From the IMG/VR virus record IMGVR_UViG_3300048587_000047, positions 1 through 38,912 of that record: a stretch of 38,912 bases of DNA; one strand, 5' to 3'. The stretch comes from a virus. Made by a program: the position numbers and the translations under genes. Below the pieces are notes generated by a model. That model was not told the DNA's origin, searched no databases, and saw only the letters and a program-made list of their open reading frames with translations. Shown here one piece after another: positions 27,707 to 36,674 of the stretch (positions within the stretch are counted from its first letter, which is position 1; every line of letters begins with the position of its first letter).

Positions 27707-28120
27707 ATGCCCGCCACCACGGCAGTCATCGGTTACAACACCGATTTCGCAATCTATAACGGTTCTAGCTATGTGGACGTGGCGGAAGTCACCTCGATCA
27801 CCTGGCCGGGCTACAGCCGCGACGCCATCGACGCCACGAACATGGCATCGCCAGACCAGTTCCGCGAATACATCCCCGGCCTGATGGACGCGGGCGAGGT
27901 CACCATCGAGATGAATTACGTCCCCAATCACGCGGACGTGATCATCGCGGCGCTGACGGCGGCCACCGCAGGGCAGTTCAAGATCACTGCCGCCAACGGC
28001 GCGAACGTGGTGTTCACCGCCATCGTGACCGCCTATCAGCCGCAGGCGCCGGTCGATGACAAGATGACCGCCTCGGCTACGTTCAAGATCACCGGCAAGC
28101 CGACCTGGGCGGCGGCCTGA
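27707..28120 (+). CDS. Major tail tube protein
   Basis: The 137-residue product has TSITWPGYSRDAIDATNMAS, EYIPGLMDAGEVTIEMNYVP and FTAIVTAYQPQAPVDDKMTA, SATFKITGKPTW, the hallmarks of phage and GTA tail tube proteins (stacked hexamers forming the DNA tube). Its short length fits the simple beta-sandwich without an Ig-like extra domain. Ribosome site AAAGGAGCCTGACC precedes ATG 27707. Confidence 0.92.
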   Translation: MPATTAVIGYNTDFAIYNGSSYVDVAEVTSITWPGYSRDAIDATNMASPDQFREYIPGLMDAGEVTIEMNYVPNHADVIIAALTAATAGQFKITAANGANVVFTAIVTAYQPQAPVDDKMTASATFKITGKPTWAAA

Positions 28121-28437
28121 TGCCTAACCCGCACCGTGGCGAAGTCAGCCTGAAGGCTGGCGAGAAAACCTACACGCTGGCCTTCACGATCAATTCCGTC
28201 TGCGAGCTGGAGAACCATCTCGACAAGAGCCTGAGCGACATCGTGGCGGGCATGGGCCGGGTGTCGGTGGTGCGGGCCGTGCTGTGGGCTGGGCTCCGCC
28301 ACCATCACGGCGTCAGCATCGAGGAAGCCGGCGACATCATGCACGAGGCCGGGGCCGCGGCGACGTCCGAGGCTATCAACAAGGCGATGATGCTGGCATT
28401 CCCACAGCCCGCGGGGGCCGCCGGAAAAAACCGGTAA
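28120..28437 (+). CDS. Tail assembly chaperone (GTA gp10-like), zero-frame product
   Basis: The 105-residue protein starts at a TGATG overlap and has HRGEVSLKAGEKTYTLAFTI, NSVCELENHLDKSLSDIVAG and RAVLWAGLRHHHGVSIEEAG, typical of the GTA-family tail chaperone. Near its end the sequence A AAA AAC (28425-28431) is a canonical -1 slippery heptamer in the right frame, two codons before the stop. Ribosomes that slip would make a longer fusion protein with the next frame, as lambda gpG/gpGT. Confidence 0.88.
   Translation: MPNPHRGEVSLKAGEKTYTLAFTINSVCELENHLDKSLSDIVAGMGRVSVVRAVLWAGLRHHHGVSIEEAGDIMHEAGAAATSEAINKAMMLAFPQPAGAAGKNR
28425..28431 (+). promoter_or_regulatory. Programmed -1 ribosomal frameshift site
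   Basis: In the chaperone frame the codons read GGA AAA AAC CGG TAA, so the heptamer A-AAA-AAC has the X-XXY-YYZ form. Slipping one base back gives reading AAA AAA CCG GTA AGG, entering the frame that stays open to 28775 and encodes the chaperone extension. A downstream GC-rich region could stimulate slipping. Confidence 0.78.
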
Positions 28438-28775
28438 GGCCGGAAGCGCGGACGGACTGGGCCGGAGCCCACCTGAACTGGGTGGCGGCGGGGTTCGACC
28501 CGGGGCGCTTCTGGCAGATCACACCGATGGAAGCGGACCGCGAGATGAAGGGCGCGATGCGCCGTCTTGAGCGGGAAGCGGATGAACGCATGTCTCTGGC
28601 CTGGCACATCGTGGCTCTGGACCGGACGAGGAAGCTGCCGAAGCTGGAAAGCCTGCTGATCGGCAACCGGCCCGGCAACGGCAGGCGGCAGACGCCTGAA
28701 GAACACCTGATTGCGCTGAAATCCATATTCCTCGCCTTTGGCGGCGATCCCGAGGAGCTGAAGACACTGCAATGA
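28431..28775 (+). CDS. Tail assembly chaperone, -1 frameshift extension (T part)
   Basis: The frame has no ribosome site or convincing start of its own at the 5' end but codes a protein-like sequence: RPEARTDWAGAHLNWVAAGF, FWQITPMEADREMKGAMRRL, LIALKSIFLAFGGDPEEL. The fusion made by slipping would be about 218 residues (104 from the first frame, 114 from this one). The extension would bind the tape measure, by analogy with lambda gpGT. Its end overlaps the tape-measure start by 4 nt. Confidence 0.7.
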   Translation, partial: PVRPEARTDWAGAHLNWVAAGFDPGRFWQITPMEADREMKGAMRRLEREADERMSLAWHIVALDRTRKLPKLESLLIGNRPGNGRRQTPEEHLIALKSIFLAFGGDPEELKTLQ

Positions 28776-30340
28776 GCCAGGCAGAAATCGGCAATCTCAT
28801 GGTCCGGCTGGGGATCGACACGGCGGCATTCGCCAATGGGCTGAAGCAGGCTCAGTCATCCCTCGCGGGGCTGCAGAAATCATTCTCGACCCTCGGCGCC
28901 GCCTTCGCTGGCATGCTGGGCGGCCTTGGTATCGGCGCGCTTGGAGCAGCTGTTACTGATGCCATCAAGCAGATCGCCCAGATTGGCGATCTCGCGGAGA
29001 CGATAGGGATCACCGCCGAACAGGTGCAGGTGTTCAACCGCATGGCGCTGGCGTCCGGCACGTCAGCCGAGGTAATGGCCAAGGGCCTGCAGGAGATCGC
29101 GGAGCAGTCAACCGACGTCAATTCCAAGCTGAGCAAGCTCTTCGCCGCGAACGGGCTCACGGCGCAAGGCCGAGATACCAACGCGGTGATCCGCGACTTC
29201 ATGGATCTGCTGCGCAACGCGAAGACGCCAGCCGATCAGCTGGCGATGGCCACCGGCGTTCTCGGCACCCGCGTGGGCCGTGAGCTGGTGGAGGCGTTCC
29301 GCACCGGCGCGGAGGGCGTCGATACCGCCACGCAGGAAATGGTCGCGAGCGGCGTCTACCACAGCAACGAAGAGGTTGCCCGGCTTCAGGAGATCGAGGA
29401 AGCCTACAACCGCACCACCGCGAACATCGCGACCATGTGGCAGCGCATGGTCGTAGGCATGGTGGAGGCCGCCTCGCTGCATGTGCAGGGCATTCAGGAG
29501 ATGTTCGCCAACCTGAGTTCCGACAAGCCGTCGGCCATTCAGGAACTCTGGGCGATGCTGAACGGAGATCAGTATCGCGGCAAGCCAGTGGTGAACATGG
29601 GGCCGATGGGCGGCGCCGGGCAATTCGCCTTCCCGTCCCTGAAACCGACCACCAACCCCTTCGCCAATGTGCCGGTGCTGAAGCCTGAGAAGGGCAAGAA
29701 GGAACGGCAATCGACAATCGAGGACATCTACGGCGCGGGCAAGGCCGTTTCCGCGCTGGAGGAGCACCTGAAGAGCGCGACTCCCGAGGCCAGCCTGTTC
29801 TCGGACAGCCTGCTGCGCATTGGCGATACCATCCAGTACGGTCTGAGCGATGCCATCTCCGGCCTGATCACCGGCACCATGAGCGCGAAAGAGGCGTTTG
29901 CGCAGATGGCTCAGAGCATCATCCAGAGCCTTGCCGACATCGCTGCCGAGATGGCGGCCAATAGCCTGATCAGGATGTTTCTGGGCGGGCTGACCGGCGG
30001 AGGCGGCGCGGGGATCAACATCGGTGGAATGGTCTTCGGCGGCCTGTTCGCCAATGGCGGCTATCTGGGCTCCGGCAAGTGGGGTATCGCTGGCGAGGCC
30101 GGCCCGGAGATCATCCACGGCCCGGCCCGGATCACGCCGATGGACCGCATGGGCGGCGGCGAGATGGCTGTGACGGTGAACAATTACGCCGGGGCTCAGG
30201 TTTCGACCAGGCGCGGCATGAACGGCGGCCTTGAGATTGATATCGTCAAGGCGGAGATCGCGAAGGATCTGGCGCGCGGCGGCAACCCCATCGCGCAGGC
30301 GGTGGAGCGCGGCTATGGGCTGCGGAGGGCCGGGCGCTGA
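28772..30340 (+). CDS. Tail tape measure protein (short)
   Basis: Helical scaffold that sets tail length, 522 residues. The N-terminus IGNLMVRLGIDTAAFANGLK and the helix with Ser/Ala/Gln repeats (QSSLAGLQKSFSTLG) are typical. TIGITAEQVQVFNRMALASG, LGTRVGRELVEAF, an ISGLITGTMSAKEAFAQMAQ segment and the C-terminal FANGGYLGSGKWGIAGEAGP, EIIHGPARITPM match lambda-H-type tape measures. At about 0.15 nm per residue the tail would be some 75-80 nm, short for a siphovirus. Starts inside the chaperone extension (ATGA). Confidence 0.9.
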   Translation: MSQAEIGNLMVRLGIDTAAFANGLKQAQSSLAGLQKSFSTLGAAFAGMLGGLGIGALGAAVTDAIKQIAQIGDLAETIGITAEQVQVFNRMALASGTSAEVMAKGLQEIAEQSTDVNSKLSKLFAANGLTAQGRDTNAVIRDFMDLLRNAKTPADQLAMATGVLGTRVGRELVEAFRTGAEGVDTATQEMVASGVYHSNEEVARLQEIEEAYNRTTANIATMWQRMVVGMVEAASLHVQGIQEMFANLSSDKPSAIQELWAMLNGDQYRGKPVVNMGPMGGAGQFAFPSLKPTTNPFANVPVLKPEKGKKERQSTIEDIYGAGKAVSALEEHLKSATPEASLFSDSLLRIGDTIQYGLSDAISGLITGTMSAKEAFAQMAQSIIQSLADIAAEMAANSLIRMFLGGLTGGGGAGINIGGMVFGGLFANGGYLGSGKWGIAGEAGPEIIHGPARITPMDRMGGGEMAVTVNNYAGAQVSTRRGMNGGLEIDIVKAEIAKDLARGGNPIAQAVERGYGLRRAGR

Positions 30341-30840
30341 TGACCATTTCCGCCGCTCTCAAAGAGATTTACGCGAGCGCGCCGACGACGCAGCGGTTCA
30401 TCGAGACGCTGGCGTTCTCGCACTCCCTCTTCCCGCAGACCTACTACGTTACCTCCGATAACCAGCCGTGGCAGTTCCTGCTTGAAACCGGCCAGATGGT
30501 CACCTTTGTGGCGATGCCGTTCCGCATCGTCCTGCCGTCGCTGGACGGGCAGGGGCAACAGGACATGGGACTGACCATCGCCAACATCGGACGCGACCTG
30601 GTGGACCCGCTGGAAGCCGCCATCGCGCTCCCGGAAGAGCCGATCCGCTGCACATATCGGGTCTACCTCGACACCGCGGCGACGGTCCCTCAGAACGACC
30701 CGCCGCTATCCCTCATCATCACGGGCGTCCAGGTGACGCGCGAGGCGGTATCGGCCACGGCGACGCGCACGGACGTGCTGAACAGGGCTTTCCCCTTTAC
30801 CTTCTACCGCTACAGCGACTTTCCGGGGCTCAGGCGATGA
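30340..30840 (+). CDS. DUF1833-like tail protein
   Basis: The 166-residue product starts at a TGATG overlap: SAALKEIYASAPTTQRFIET, LAFSHSLFPQTYYVT, then MPFRIVLPSLDGQGQQDMGL and CTYRVYLDTAATVPQNDPPL. This matches the DUF1833 pattern found between tape measure and NlpC/P60 genes in lambdoid and rhizobial phages, where it takes the place of minor tail proteins M/L. Probably part of the distal tail tip. Confidence 0.78.
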   Translation: MTISAALKEIYASAPTTQRFIETLAFSHSLFPQTYYVTSDNQPWQFLLETGQMVTFVAMPFRIVLPSLDGQGQQDMGLTIANIGRDLVDPLEAAIALPEEPIRCTYRVYLDTAATVPQNDPPLSLIITGVQVTREAVSATATRTDVLNRAFPFTFYRYSDFPGLRR

Positions 30841-31232
30841 TCCTGGACCAGTTCATCGGCCTGCCGTACCGGGAAGGGGCGCGCGGGCCGGATGCCTATG
30901 ACTGCTATGGCCTCGTGGCGGCGGTCCTGAAGGCCGTGCGCGGCGTTTCTCTGCCGGACTGGTATCAGGCCGCCCCCGGCCCGCAATCGGCTTCACGGGC
31001 GATCTCTGCCGCGCTGGCGGGAGAGGTGGACGGCGGACGCACGGTGCCGGTCGAGACGCCGGATGATATGGACATCGCCATCGTTGGAAGCCGGGCTCGG
31101 CCGCATCACGTCGGGGTTGTCGTTTCCGGCGGCGTTCTTCACGCCTCACGGGCATTCGGTTCCGCCTGGCACCCGCTGCCGCGCTTCCGGCTGCTGTATT
31201 CTCATACGGAGTTCTGGCGATGGCATCGCTAG
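30837..31232 (+). CDS. NlpC/P60 tail-tip peptidase
   Basis: The 131-residue product has the NlpC/P60 fold signature: YDCYGLVAAVLKAV with nucleophile Cys23, RPHHVGVVVSGGVLHASRAF with catalytic His91. Acts like lambda gpK, a tail-tip peptidoglycan endopeptidase used in DNA entry or tail assembly. Overlaps its neighbours by 4 nt upstream and 13 nt downstream. Confidence 0.9.
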   Translation: MILDQFIGLPYREGARGPDAYDCYGLVAAVLKAVRGVSLPDWYQAAPGPQSASRAISAALAGEVDGGRTVPVETPDDMDIAIVGSRARPHHVGVVVSGGVLHASRAFGSAWHPLPRFRLLYSHTEFWRWHR

Positions 31233-33499
31233 TCCTTCTCCGCAATCCGCTGGCCCCGCATACCCGCGAAATCTTCCCGGTTGATACCGGGACGCGCGTC
31301 ATCGACTGGCTTCAGGCAGAGCACCCGCGCGGCTTCGGCATGCCGGTGCGGTTCTATGTCAACGGCGTGGAAAAGCCGCTCGATGACCTGGACTACGCCG
31401 TCCTCGATGATGACGTCGCGGTCATCGCGCTGATGCCGGCGGAGCCGATCTCGCTCTCCGCGCTGGCGATCAACCTCCTGATCTCCATCGCGCTGGCGGG
31501 CGTCAGCTACTTCGCCATGAGGATTTTCGCCCCCAAGGCGGAGCAGGGCAAGAAGGGCGGGACGGCGACGTCCGTGTTCGACGTGGCGTCGGACCAGAAC
31601 GCGGCGCGCATCGGTGACCCTATCCCGGTGGTCTACGGAACCGTCATCACGACGCCGGACTATGTGGCGCAGCCCTATTCCTGGTTCGACTGGTCACAGT
31701 CGAGCCTGAGCAGCCAGCGGTACAACGGCGTCCAGTATCTCGACCTCATCATGTGCGTCGGCCATGGCGACATCGACGTCTCGGATGTGTATGTCGGGGA
31801 TACGGAAACTGCCACGCTGGCCTCCGGCATCGTGACCTGGCAGGCGTTCAAGCCATCGCAGCACAATTCGACGCTCGGGACCATCGCGGCGGCCATGGGT
31901 GGCGGGTTCCACGAGAACGTGGTTTCGTCGCCCGAAGTTGACAACCAGGAGTTCCTCAAGGCGAATGACACCGCTGGGCCCTTCGCGGTCTGCAAGCCGG
32001 GACAGCAGGGGTCGAAGTTCCAGATCGATATCCTGTTTCCGGCCGGGCAGTTCCGTCCTGACGACAGCGGCGACATTCGCGGACGCAACACGCAGTTCCT
32101 GGTGGAATACTTTGAGATCGATGACGACGACACGCCGGTCGGCCCGACCTATTCGACCACGGTCACCACCAGCACGATCCTGAGCACGAGCATCACCGGC
32201 CCGAACCTCACGACGACGAGCACGTCCTCGACATCGGACAAGAACCGGACGGAGATCTCGTCGCCGCTGCGCCGGTCGTACATGTTCACCGCGCCGAAGA
32301 GCGCGCGCTGGGCCGTCAAGCTGACCCGCATCACCGACGCGCCGAATGCCAACAAGGGCGGCGACCGGTTCATCTGGTCTGGCCTGAAGCTCTACGCCGA
32401 CTATCCCGCTGGTGATGCCTACGGCAACGTCACGCTTCTGGCAGCCCGGATCAAGGCCAGCCAGGGGCTCGGGTCCAATGCCTCGATCCGCATCCGCTGC
32501 AAGGCGTCCCGCCTGCTGCCGCCGCCCGCTGGCGGCACGCTGGCGGCCTCGACCAATCCCGCTGACGCCTTCGCGGATGTCTACGTTGATACGACCTACG
32601 GCGCGGGACGCCCGCGCACGGAACTCGACACCGCCACGCTGACGAGCCTGCGCTCCACCTGGTCTGCCTACCAGTTCAACTACGTCTTCCGCGCGCCCGG
32701 CACGGTATGGGAGGCGCTGCGGACCATCACCACGCCGTTCGCCGCGGAGCCGCTGCCACTGGGGCCGATGATGTCGGTGGCGCAGGATGGCGTGAAGGCC
32801 GTCCGCTCGGCGCTGTTCACGGACGCCAACATCGTGGCCGGATCGATGACGGTCAGCTACAGTTTCGACGAGGAAGATGCCGCCGATGGCGTCGAGATCG
32901 AATATCTTGACCCGAAGGACTTCCGGGAGTCCTACACGACTTATCCGACGAATGCGCTGCGGCCTGACCGGTTCGCGCTTCCCGGCGTCACGAATGCCAC
33001 GCACGCGGCGCAGTATGCGCGGTTGACGTGGCAGCGCAGCCGGTCACAGCGGAAGCGGGTCAGCTTCGACACCGAGCTTGAGGGGCTTATCCTCCAGCTC
33101 GGGGACCGGATCGGCATCTCGCACAATGTCCCGCGCTGGGGTGACGGCGGATTGGTGATCGCGCGGAACGGCACCATCCTGACGGTAGACCACGCTCTCG
33201 ATTGGAGCGGCGGCGAAAAGCAGATACTTCTCCGCAAGCCGGACGGCAGCGTCACCGATCCCATCGCCGTGACGCGCGGGTCGCGGGACAACATCGTCCT
33301 GTTGCCGTCCTCCCCGCCGACGACAGTCAACTACGACAATGAATACGAGTATACCTCTTTCGCCTTCGGTGACGCCACGACGCTGGTCCGTGATTTCGTC
33401 GTGGTCGCCACGAAGCCGACAGGCGACGGCACGGTGACCGTCGAGGCCGTCAACTACGCGCCGGAGATATTCACCGGCACGATGAGCTTCCTGGTGTAG
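31220..33499 (+). CDS. Tail tip central protein, TipJ/host-specificity J-like, with I-like N-terminus
   Basis: The 759-residue product joins two units that are separate in lambda. Residues 1-100 look like gpI: a ubiquitin-like part (RVIDWLQAEHPRGFGMPVRF, YAVLDDDVAVIALMPAEPIS) and a hydrophobic span LSALAINLLISIALAGVSYF. From about 120 the J-like body begins (ARIGDPIPVVYGTVITTPDY), with a Thr/Ser-rich stretch near 305-345 and fibronectin-like or beta modules to the end (DALDWSGGEKQ-type region, FAFGDATTLVRDFVVVATKP). It likely forms the trimeric tip hub and contacts the receptor. Confidence 0.87.
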   Translation: MASLVLLRNPLAPHTREIFPVDTGTRVIDWLQAEHPRGFGMPVRFYVNGVEKPLDDLDYAVLDDDVAVIALMPAEPISLSALAINLLISIALAGVSYFAMRIFAPKAEQGKKGGTATSVFDVASDQNAARIGDPIPVVYGTVITTPDYVAQPYSWFDWSQSSLSSQRYNGVQYLDLIMCVGHGDIDVSDVYVGDTETATLASGIVTWQAFKPSQHNSTLGTIAAAMGGGFHENVVSSPEVDNQEFLKANDTAGPFAVCKPGQQGSKFQIDILFPAGQFRPDDSGDIRGRNTQFLVEYFEIDDDDTPVGPTYSTTVTTSTILSTSITGPNLTTTSTSSTSDKNRTEISSPLRRSYMFTAPKSARWAVKLTRITDAPNANKGGDRFIWSGLKLYADYPAGDAYGNVTLLAARIKASQGLGSNASIRIRCKASRLLPPPAGGTLAASTNPADAFADVYVDTTYGAGRPRTELDTATLTSLRSTWSAYQFNYVFRAPGTVWEALRTITTPFAAEPLPLGPMMSVAQDGVKAVRSALFTDANIVAGSMTVSYSFDEEDAADGVEIEYLDPKDFRESYTTYPTNALRPDRFALPGVTNATHAAQYARLTWQRSRSQRKRVSFDTELEGLILQLGDRIGISHNVPRWGDGGLVIARNGTILTVDHALDWSGGEKQILLRKPDGSVTDPIAVTRGSRDNIVLLPSSPPTTVNYDNEYEYTSFAFGDATTLVRDFVVVATKPTGDGTVTVEAVNYAPEIFTGTMSFLV

Positions 33500-33501
33500 C
33501 C

Positions 33502-33897
33502 ATGGCTGAACAGTATCCGGCATCCCTGCCGAAGCCGCTTCTGAACGGCTACGGGTTCGCCGTCGCATCCGGCGTGATCCGCTCCGGGACGGACACGGAC
33601 CAGGCGCAGCGCCGCGTGTTCGACACCATGCCGCACACGTTCACGCTGTCCTTCCTGCTGACCGTCAGCGAATGGTGGACGTGGTCCCAGTGGGTGGCCG
33701 ATTATGGCCATGGCTGGTTCGAGATCGACATTCCGACGCTTTATGCGGGACGGATCGACCTGAACGTCTCGACGGTCCTCGTGCGGCTGATTTCCGGCGT
33801 ATCGGCGGAGGCCATAGGGCAGGAGTGCATTCGCGCATCGGTGGCCGCCGAACTGGCGCCATCGGCCATCGCGGCCTATCTCGAGGAAGTGCTGTGA
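33502..33897 (+). CDS. Tail fibre-associated protein, copy 1
   Basis: The 131-residue product has EQYPASLPKPLLNGYGFAVA, TDQAQRRVFDTMPHTFTLSF, VSEWWTWSQWVADYGHGWFE and a Val/Ala-rich beta end. It shares its plan with the next gene (YP-LP-P start, R-RR, a W-W-W/Y segment, then beta strands), pointing to tandem duplication. Proteins of this type are common beside the J-like gene in rhizobial phages; role probably in tail-tip assembly. Confidence 0.65.
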   Translation: MAEQYPASLPKPLLNGYGFAVASGVIRSGTDTDQAQRRVFDTMPHTFTLSFLLTVSEWWTWSQWVADYGHGWFEIDIPTLYAGRIDLNVSTVLVRLISGVSAEAIGQECIRASVAAELAPSAIAAYLEEVL

Positions 33898-34406
33898 CGG
33901 ATTACCCTTCCGGCCTGCCGGCGCCATCCGTCGAAGGTTACAGCGTCGATACGCAATACGGCATCTCGGCCATTGCCTTCGAGAGGGGTAACACCCGCCA
34001 GCGGCGCGGCGCGAAACGCGAGCGGCACGTTTCCAGCCTTTCGATGGTCCTGTCCATATCTGAACTCTGGCAGTGGCAGTCCTGGGCGAACCGCTACGGC
34101 TATGACTGGCATTACATGGATCTGGCAAGCTCCTACTCCGGGGCGACATCTGACGTGCTGGTGCCGCACTATGTGCGCTACATCGGGGATATCTCGGTGC
34201 AACAGCTATCGCCGACGCATGTGCGGGTGGCCGTTCAGGCCGAACTGAACGTCAGCGTTCTTCCTCTCGCGGCGGAGGAATTGCCGGCAGACTGGATCAT
34301 CGCGGGAACGCCTGCGAGCCCGTCAACCGACACCATCACGGCGGGAACGCCTGCGAGCCCGTCAACCGACACCATCATTGCCGGGCCAACCGGCCTGACA
34401 GCCTGA
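33894..34406 (+). CDS. Tail fibre-associated protein, copy 2 with repeat tail
   Basis: GTG 33894 overlaps the previous stop (GTGA). The 170-residue product mirrors its upstream neighbour: TDYPSGLPAPSVEGYSVDTQ, NTRQRRGAKRERHVSSLSMV, SISELWQWQSWANRYGYDWH, RYIGDISVQQLSPTHVRVAV. It carries an extra C-terminal tail in which the 13-residue unit AGTPASPSTDTIT is repeated. The tail could link to a fibre or be a flexible spacer. Confidence 0.65.
   Translation: MTDYPSGLPAPSVEGYSVDTQYGISAIAFERGNTRQRRGAKRERHVSSLSMVLSISELWQWQSWANRYGYDWHYMDLASSYSGATSDVLVPHYVRYIGDISVQQLSPTHVRVAVQAELNVSVLPLAAEELPADWIIAGTPASPSTDTITAGTPASPSTDTIIAGPTGLTA
34302..34379. repeat. 39-bp tandem duplication in the fibre-associated gene
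   Basis: The unit gcgggaacgcctgcgagccc plus 19 nt is present twice, starting at 34302 and 34341, nearly identical, coding AGTPASPSTDTIT and AGTPASPSTDTII. It is in frame and looks recent. Confidence 0.9.
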
Positions 34407-34416
34407 CAGGGATACC

Positions 34417-35808
34417 ATGGCAGACACACTCGCCCGGATGAGGCAGCTCGTCGGTAGCACAGCCGACTGGGCCGCCAACAACATCGTTCTCGGAGATGGC
34501 GAGATCGGCATCGAGCGCGTTTCGTCATCGGACATCCGTTTCAAGGTGGGCGACGGCGTGACCGCGTGGGCATCCCTCGAATATGCGGCGGCAAGTAATT
34601 CGATCAACTCAGCCGTCCAGACGGCACTTGACGCGAAGCTGTCGAAATCCGGCGGCACGATGACCGGGTTCATCGTCCTGCACGCCGATCCGTCATCCGC
34701 GCTCCATGCCGCCTCGAAGCAATACGTTGATGCGGCCGATACCGCGCTTTCGACATCGATCAGCGGCAAGCTCTCGACATCCGGCGGGTCGATGTCCGGC
34801 TTCCTCACCCTCCACGCGGACCCGTCCTCCGATTTCCACGCGGCCACGAAACAGTACGTGGATGATGCCGACGATCTCAAGGTTGACAAGGCGGGCGACA
34901 CCCTCACCGGGTTTCTGACACTCCATGCCGATCCGTCCGACGATCTCCATGCCGCGACCAAGGGCTATGTCGATGACGGGGCCTATCAGACGACGGTTGG
35001 GGGTTCCGCGACCTATGCCGGGAAGGTGGTGAGGACGAATGCGTCCGGCGTGATCGATAGCTCACTCGTCCCGGTCGCCGGATCGTACAAGGGATCAGTT
35101 GACGTGACCGCAGCATATGCGCTGTCCGGTCCGTTCTCGAACGGCGACTATTACGCCGTATCGATCTCCGGCAGCGTCGATAGTTCATGGGACGACAAGA
35201 TCACCGGAAGCCCGGCAACGGCTGGCTCCGGCCAGTTCCTGATCTATAACTCGACAAGCGGAGATTTCGACCTCGTGGGCGAGGACACCTCGTCCACCGC
35301 CATCGACGGGAAGCTCGACAAGACCGGCGGCACGATGACGGGGTTCATCACACTGCATGCCGACCCGTCCTCTGCCCTGCACGCCGCGACGAAGCAGTAC
35401 GCCGATACCATGTTGCCGAAGGCTGGCGGCACGATGACCGGAGCGCTGACGCTTTCCGGGGCCCCGTCGAGCGGGCTTCACGCCACGACGAAAACCTATG
35501 TGGATGGCGCCGACGCGCTGGCCGCCAAGAAGGCCAGCAACCTTTCTGACCTGACATCGGCGGCGACGGCACGCACCAATCTCGGCGCGACGAGCGTCGG
35601 CAGCGCGGTCTTTACCGCGGCGTCGGAGTCAGCCGCGCGGACGGCCATTGGTGCTACCGCTACCGGAAGTTCGCTCATCACCGCAGCCGATGCCGCTGCC
35701 GGGAGGACCGCGCTCGGACTTGGAACGGCTGCAACCAGAAACATCAGCGTCGGCACCACGGAGCCTGGCAGCCCGTCCACCAATGATCTGTGGGTGGATA
35801 CGAACTGA
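34417..35808 (+). CDS. Tail fibre protein with tandem fibre repeats
   Basis: The 463-residue product has an N-terminal module (RQLVGSTADWAANNIVLGDG, DIRFKVGDGVTAW) like those that attach fibres or precede receptor-binding parts. Then come at least five repeats of the form GGTMTGF-LHADPSSALHAATKQYVD, at roughly 75-115, 117-155, 155-190, 300-330 and 335-370. Between them lies a beta module (AGSYKGSVDVTAAYALSGPF). The end TTEPGSPSTNDLWVDTN is a usual fibre-collar end. The repeat makes a triple-stranded fibre likely. Confidence 0.85.
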   Translation: MADTLARMRQLVGSTADWAANNIVLGDGEIGIERVSSSDIRFKVGDGVTAWASLEYAAASNSINSAVQTALDAKLSKSGGTMTGFIVLHADPSSALHAASKQYVDAADTALSTSISGKLSTSGGSMSGFLTLHADPSSDFHAATKQYVDDADDLKVDKAGDTLTGFLTLHADPSDDLHAATKGYVDDGAYQTTVGGSATYAGKVVRTNASGVIDSSLVPVAGSYKGSVDVTAAYALSGPFSNGDYYAVSISGSVDSSWDDKITGSPATAGSGQFLIYNSTSGDFDLVGEDTSSTAIDGKLDKTGGTMTGFITLHADPSSALHAATKQYADTMLPKAGGTMTGALTLSGAPSSGLHATTKTYVDGADALAAKKASNLSDLTSAATARTNLGATSVGSAVFTAASESAARTAIGATATGSSLITAADAAAGRTALGLGTAATRNISVGTTEPGSPSTNDLWVDTN

Positions 35809-36653
35809 TGGCAATCGATTTTGTCGGCTGCAAGGTCGCTGGCAAGGCCGGAGCAGCGTCCGGCAACAGCACGATGACGCTCAGCAGCGGATTGAGCGGC
35901 GGCATCTCGTCATCCGTGGCGGAAGATGACCTCGTGATCGCCATATTCGGCGTCGGCTCATCCGGTGCCGTGGCGGCCCTCAACCTCGATATAACCGATG
36001 GCGTGAACGATTACACGCTGATCGGCTCGCAGCTTTTCTCGAACGACAACTATGAAGCCCATCTGCGTGTTGCCTACAAGTTCATGGGGCCGACACCCGA
36101 TGCCTCGGTGATTTTTGGACCGACGCGGAACGCGGACTATGCCGGCGTCACCATGGTCATGGTGTTCAGAGGGGTTGACAAGACAACTCCGCTGGATGTC
36201 GCGGCGACAACCGCCACGGGGCTGAATACAAACCGCCCGACGCCGCCAGCCATAACGCCATCGACGGCAGGAGCGTGGATTTTCTCCGCTGCCGCGTCAG
36301 CTCACAACGGCGGAGCGCAGAACTATTACAACGTGACAGGATACACATCCACGAATGGCGCCGCGCAGAACGATACGGATGATGTCAACATTCTCGGGGC
36401 CTACAAGAGCGACTGGACGAGCGGCACATTCACGCCGACGCAATGGCTGCATGACGCCACGGACTCCACGAATTTCAGCTGGGCCGCGCTGACGCTTGCG
36501 CTTCGCCCCGCAGCTACTGCCGGAGGCAATATCAAGGTGTGGAACGGCAGCGCCTGGGTGGCGAAACCGGTGAAGGTCTGGAACGGCAGCGCCTGGGTGG
36601 CGAAGCCGGTGAAGGTCTGGAACGGTTCCGCCTGGGTGACAACGGATTATTGA
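35808..36653 (+). CDS. Fibre-linked protein with KVWNGSAWVAKPV repeats
   Basis: ATG 35808 overlaps the stop of the preceding fibre gene (TGATG). The 281-residue product is a beta-rich domain (AEDDLVIAIFGVGSSGAVAA, MGPTPDASVIFGPTRNADYA, GVTMVMVFRGVDKTTPLDV, NNFSWAALTLALRPA-like end) followed by three copies of KVWNGSAWVAKPV, the last ending TTDY. Such end-repeats of WNGSAWV type are common at the C-termini of phage and bacterial fibre proteins and could bind glycans. It probably acts as a receptor-contacting or side-fibre protein. Confidence 0.7.
   Translation: MAIDFVGCKVAGKAGAASGNSTMTLSSGLSGGISSSVAEDDLVIAIFGVGSSGAVAALNLDITDGVNDYTLIGSQLFSNDNYEAHLRVAYKFMGPTPDASVIFGPTRNADYAGVTMVMVFRGVDKTTPLDVAATTATGLNTNRPTPPAITPSTAGAWIFSAAASAHNGGAQNYYNVTGYTSTNGAAQNDTDDVNILGAYKSDWTSGTFTPTQWLHDATDSTNFSWAALTLALRPAATAGGNIKVWNGSAWVAKPVKVWNGSAWVAKPVKVWNGSAWVTTDY
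36534..36647. repeat. Three 39-bp tandem units (KVWNGSAWVAKPV)
   Basis: Units start at 36534, 36573 and 36612 (aaggtgtggaacggcagcgc, then aaggtctggaacggcagcgc, then aaggtctggaacggttccgc). The first two are almost identical at DNA level; the third drifted at its end. Unit number can change without frameshift. Confidence 0.9.
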
Positions 36654-36674
36654 TGATCGAGGTGACAGAGCGCC

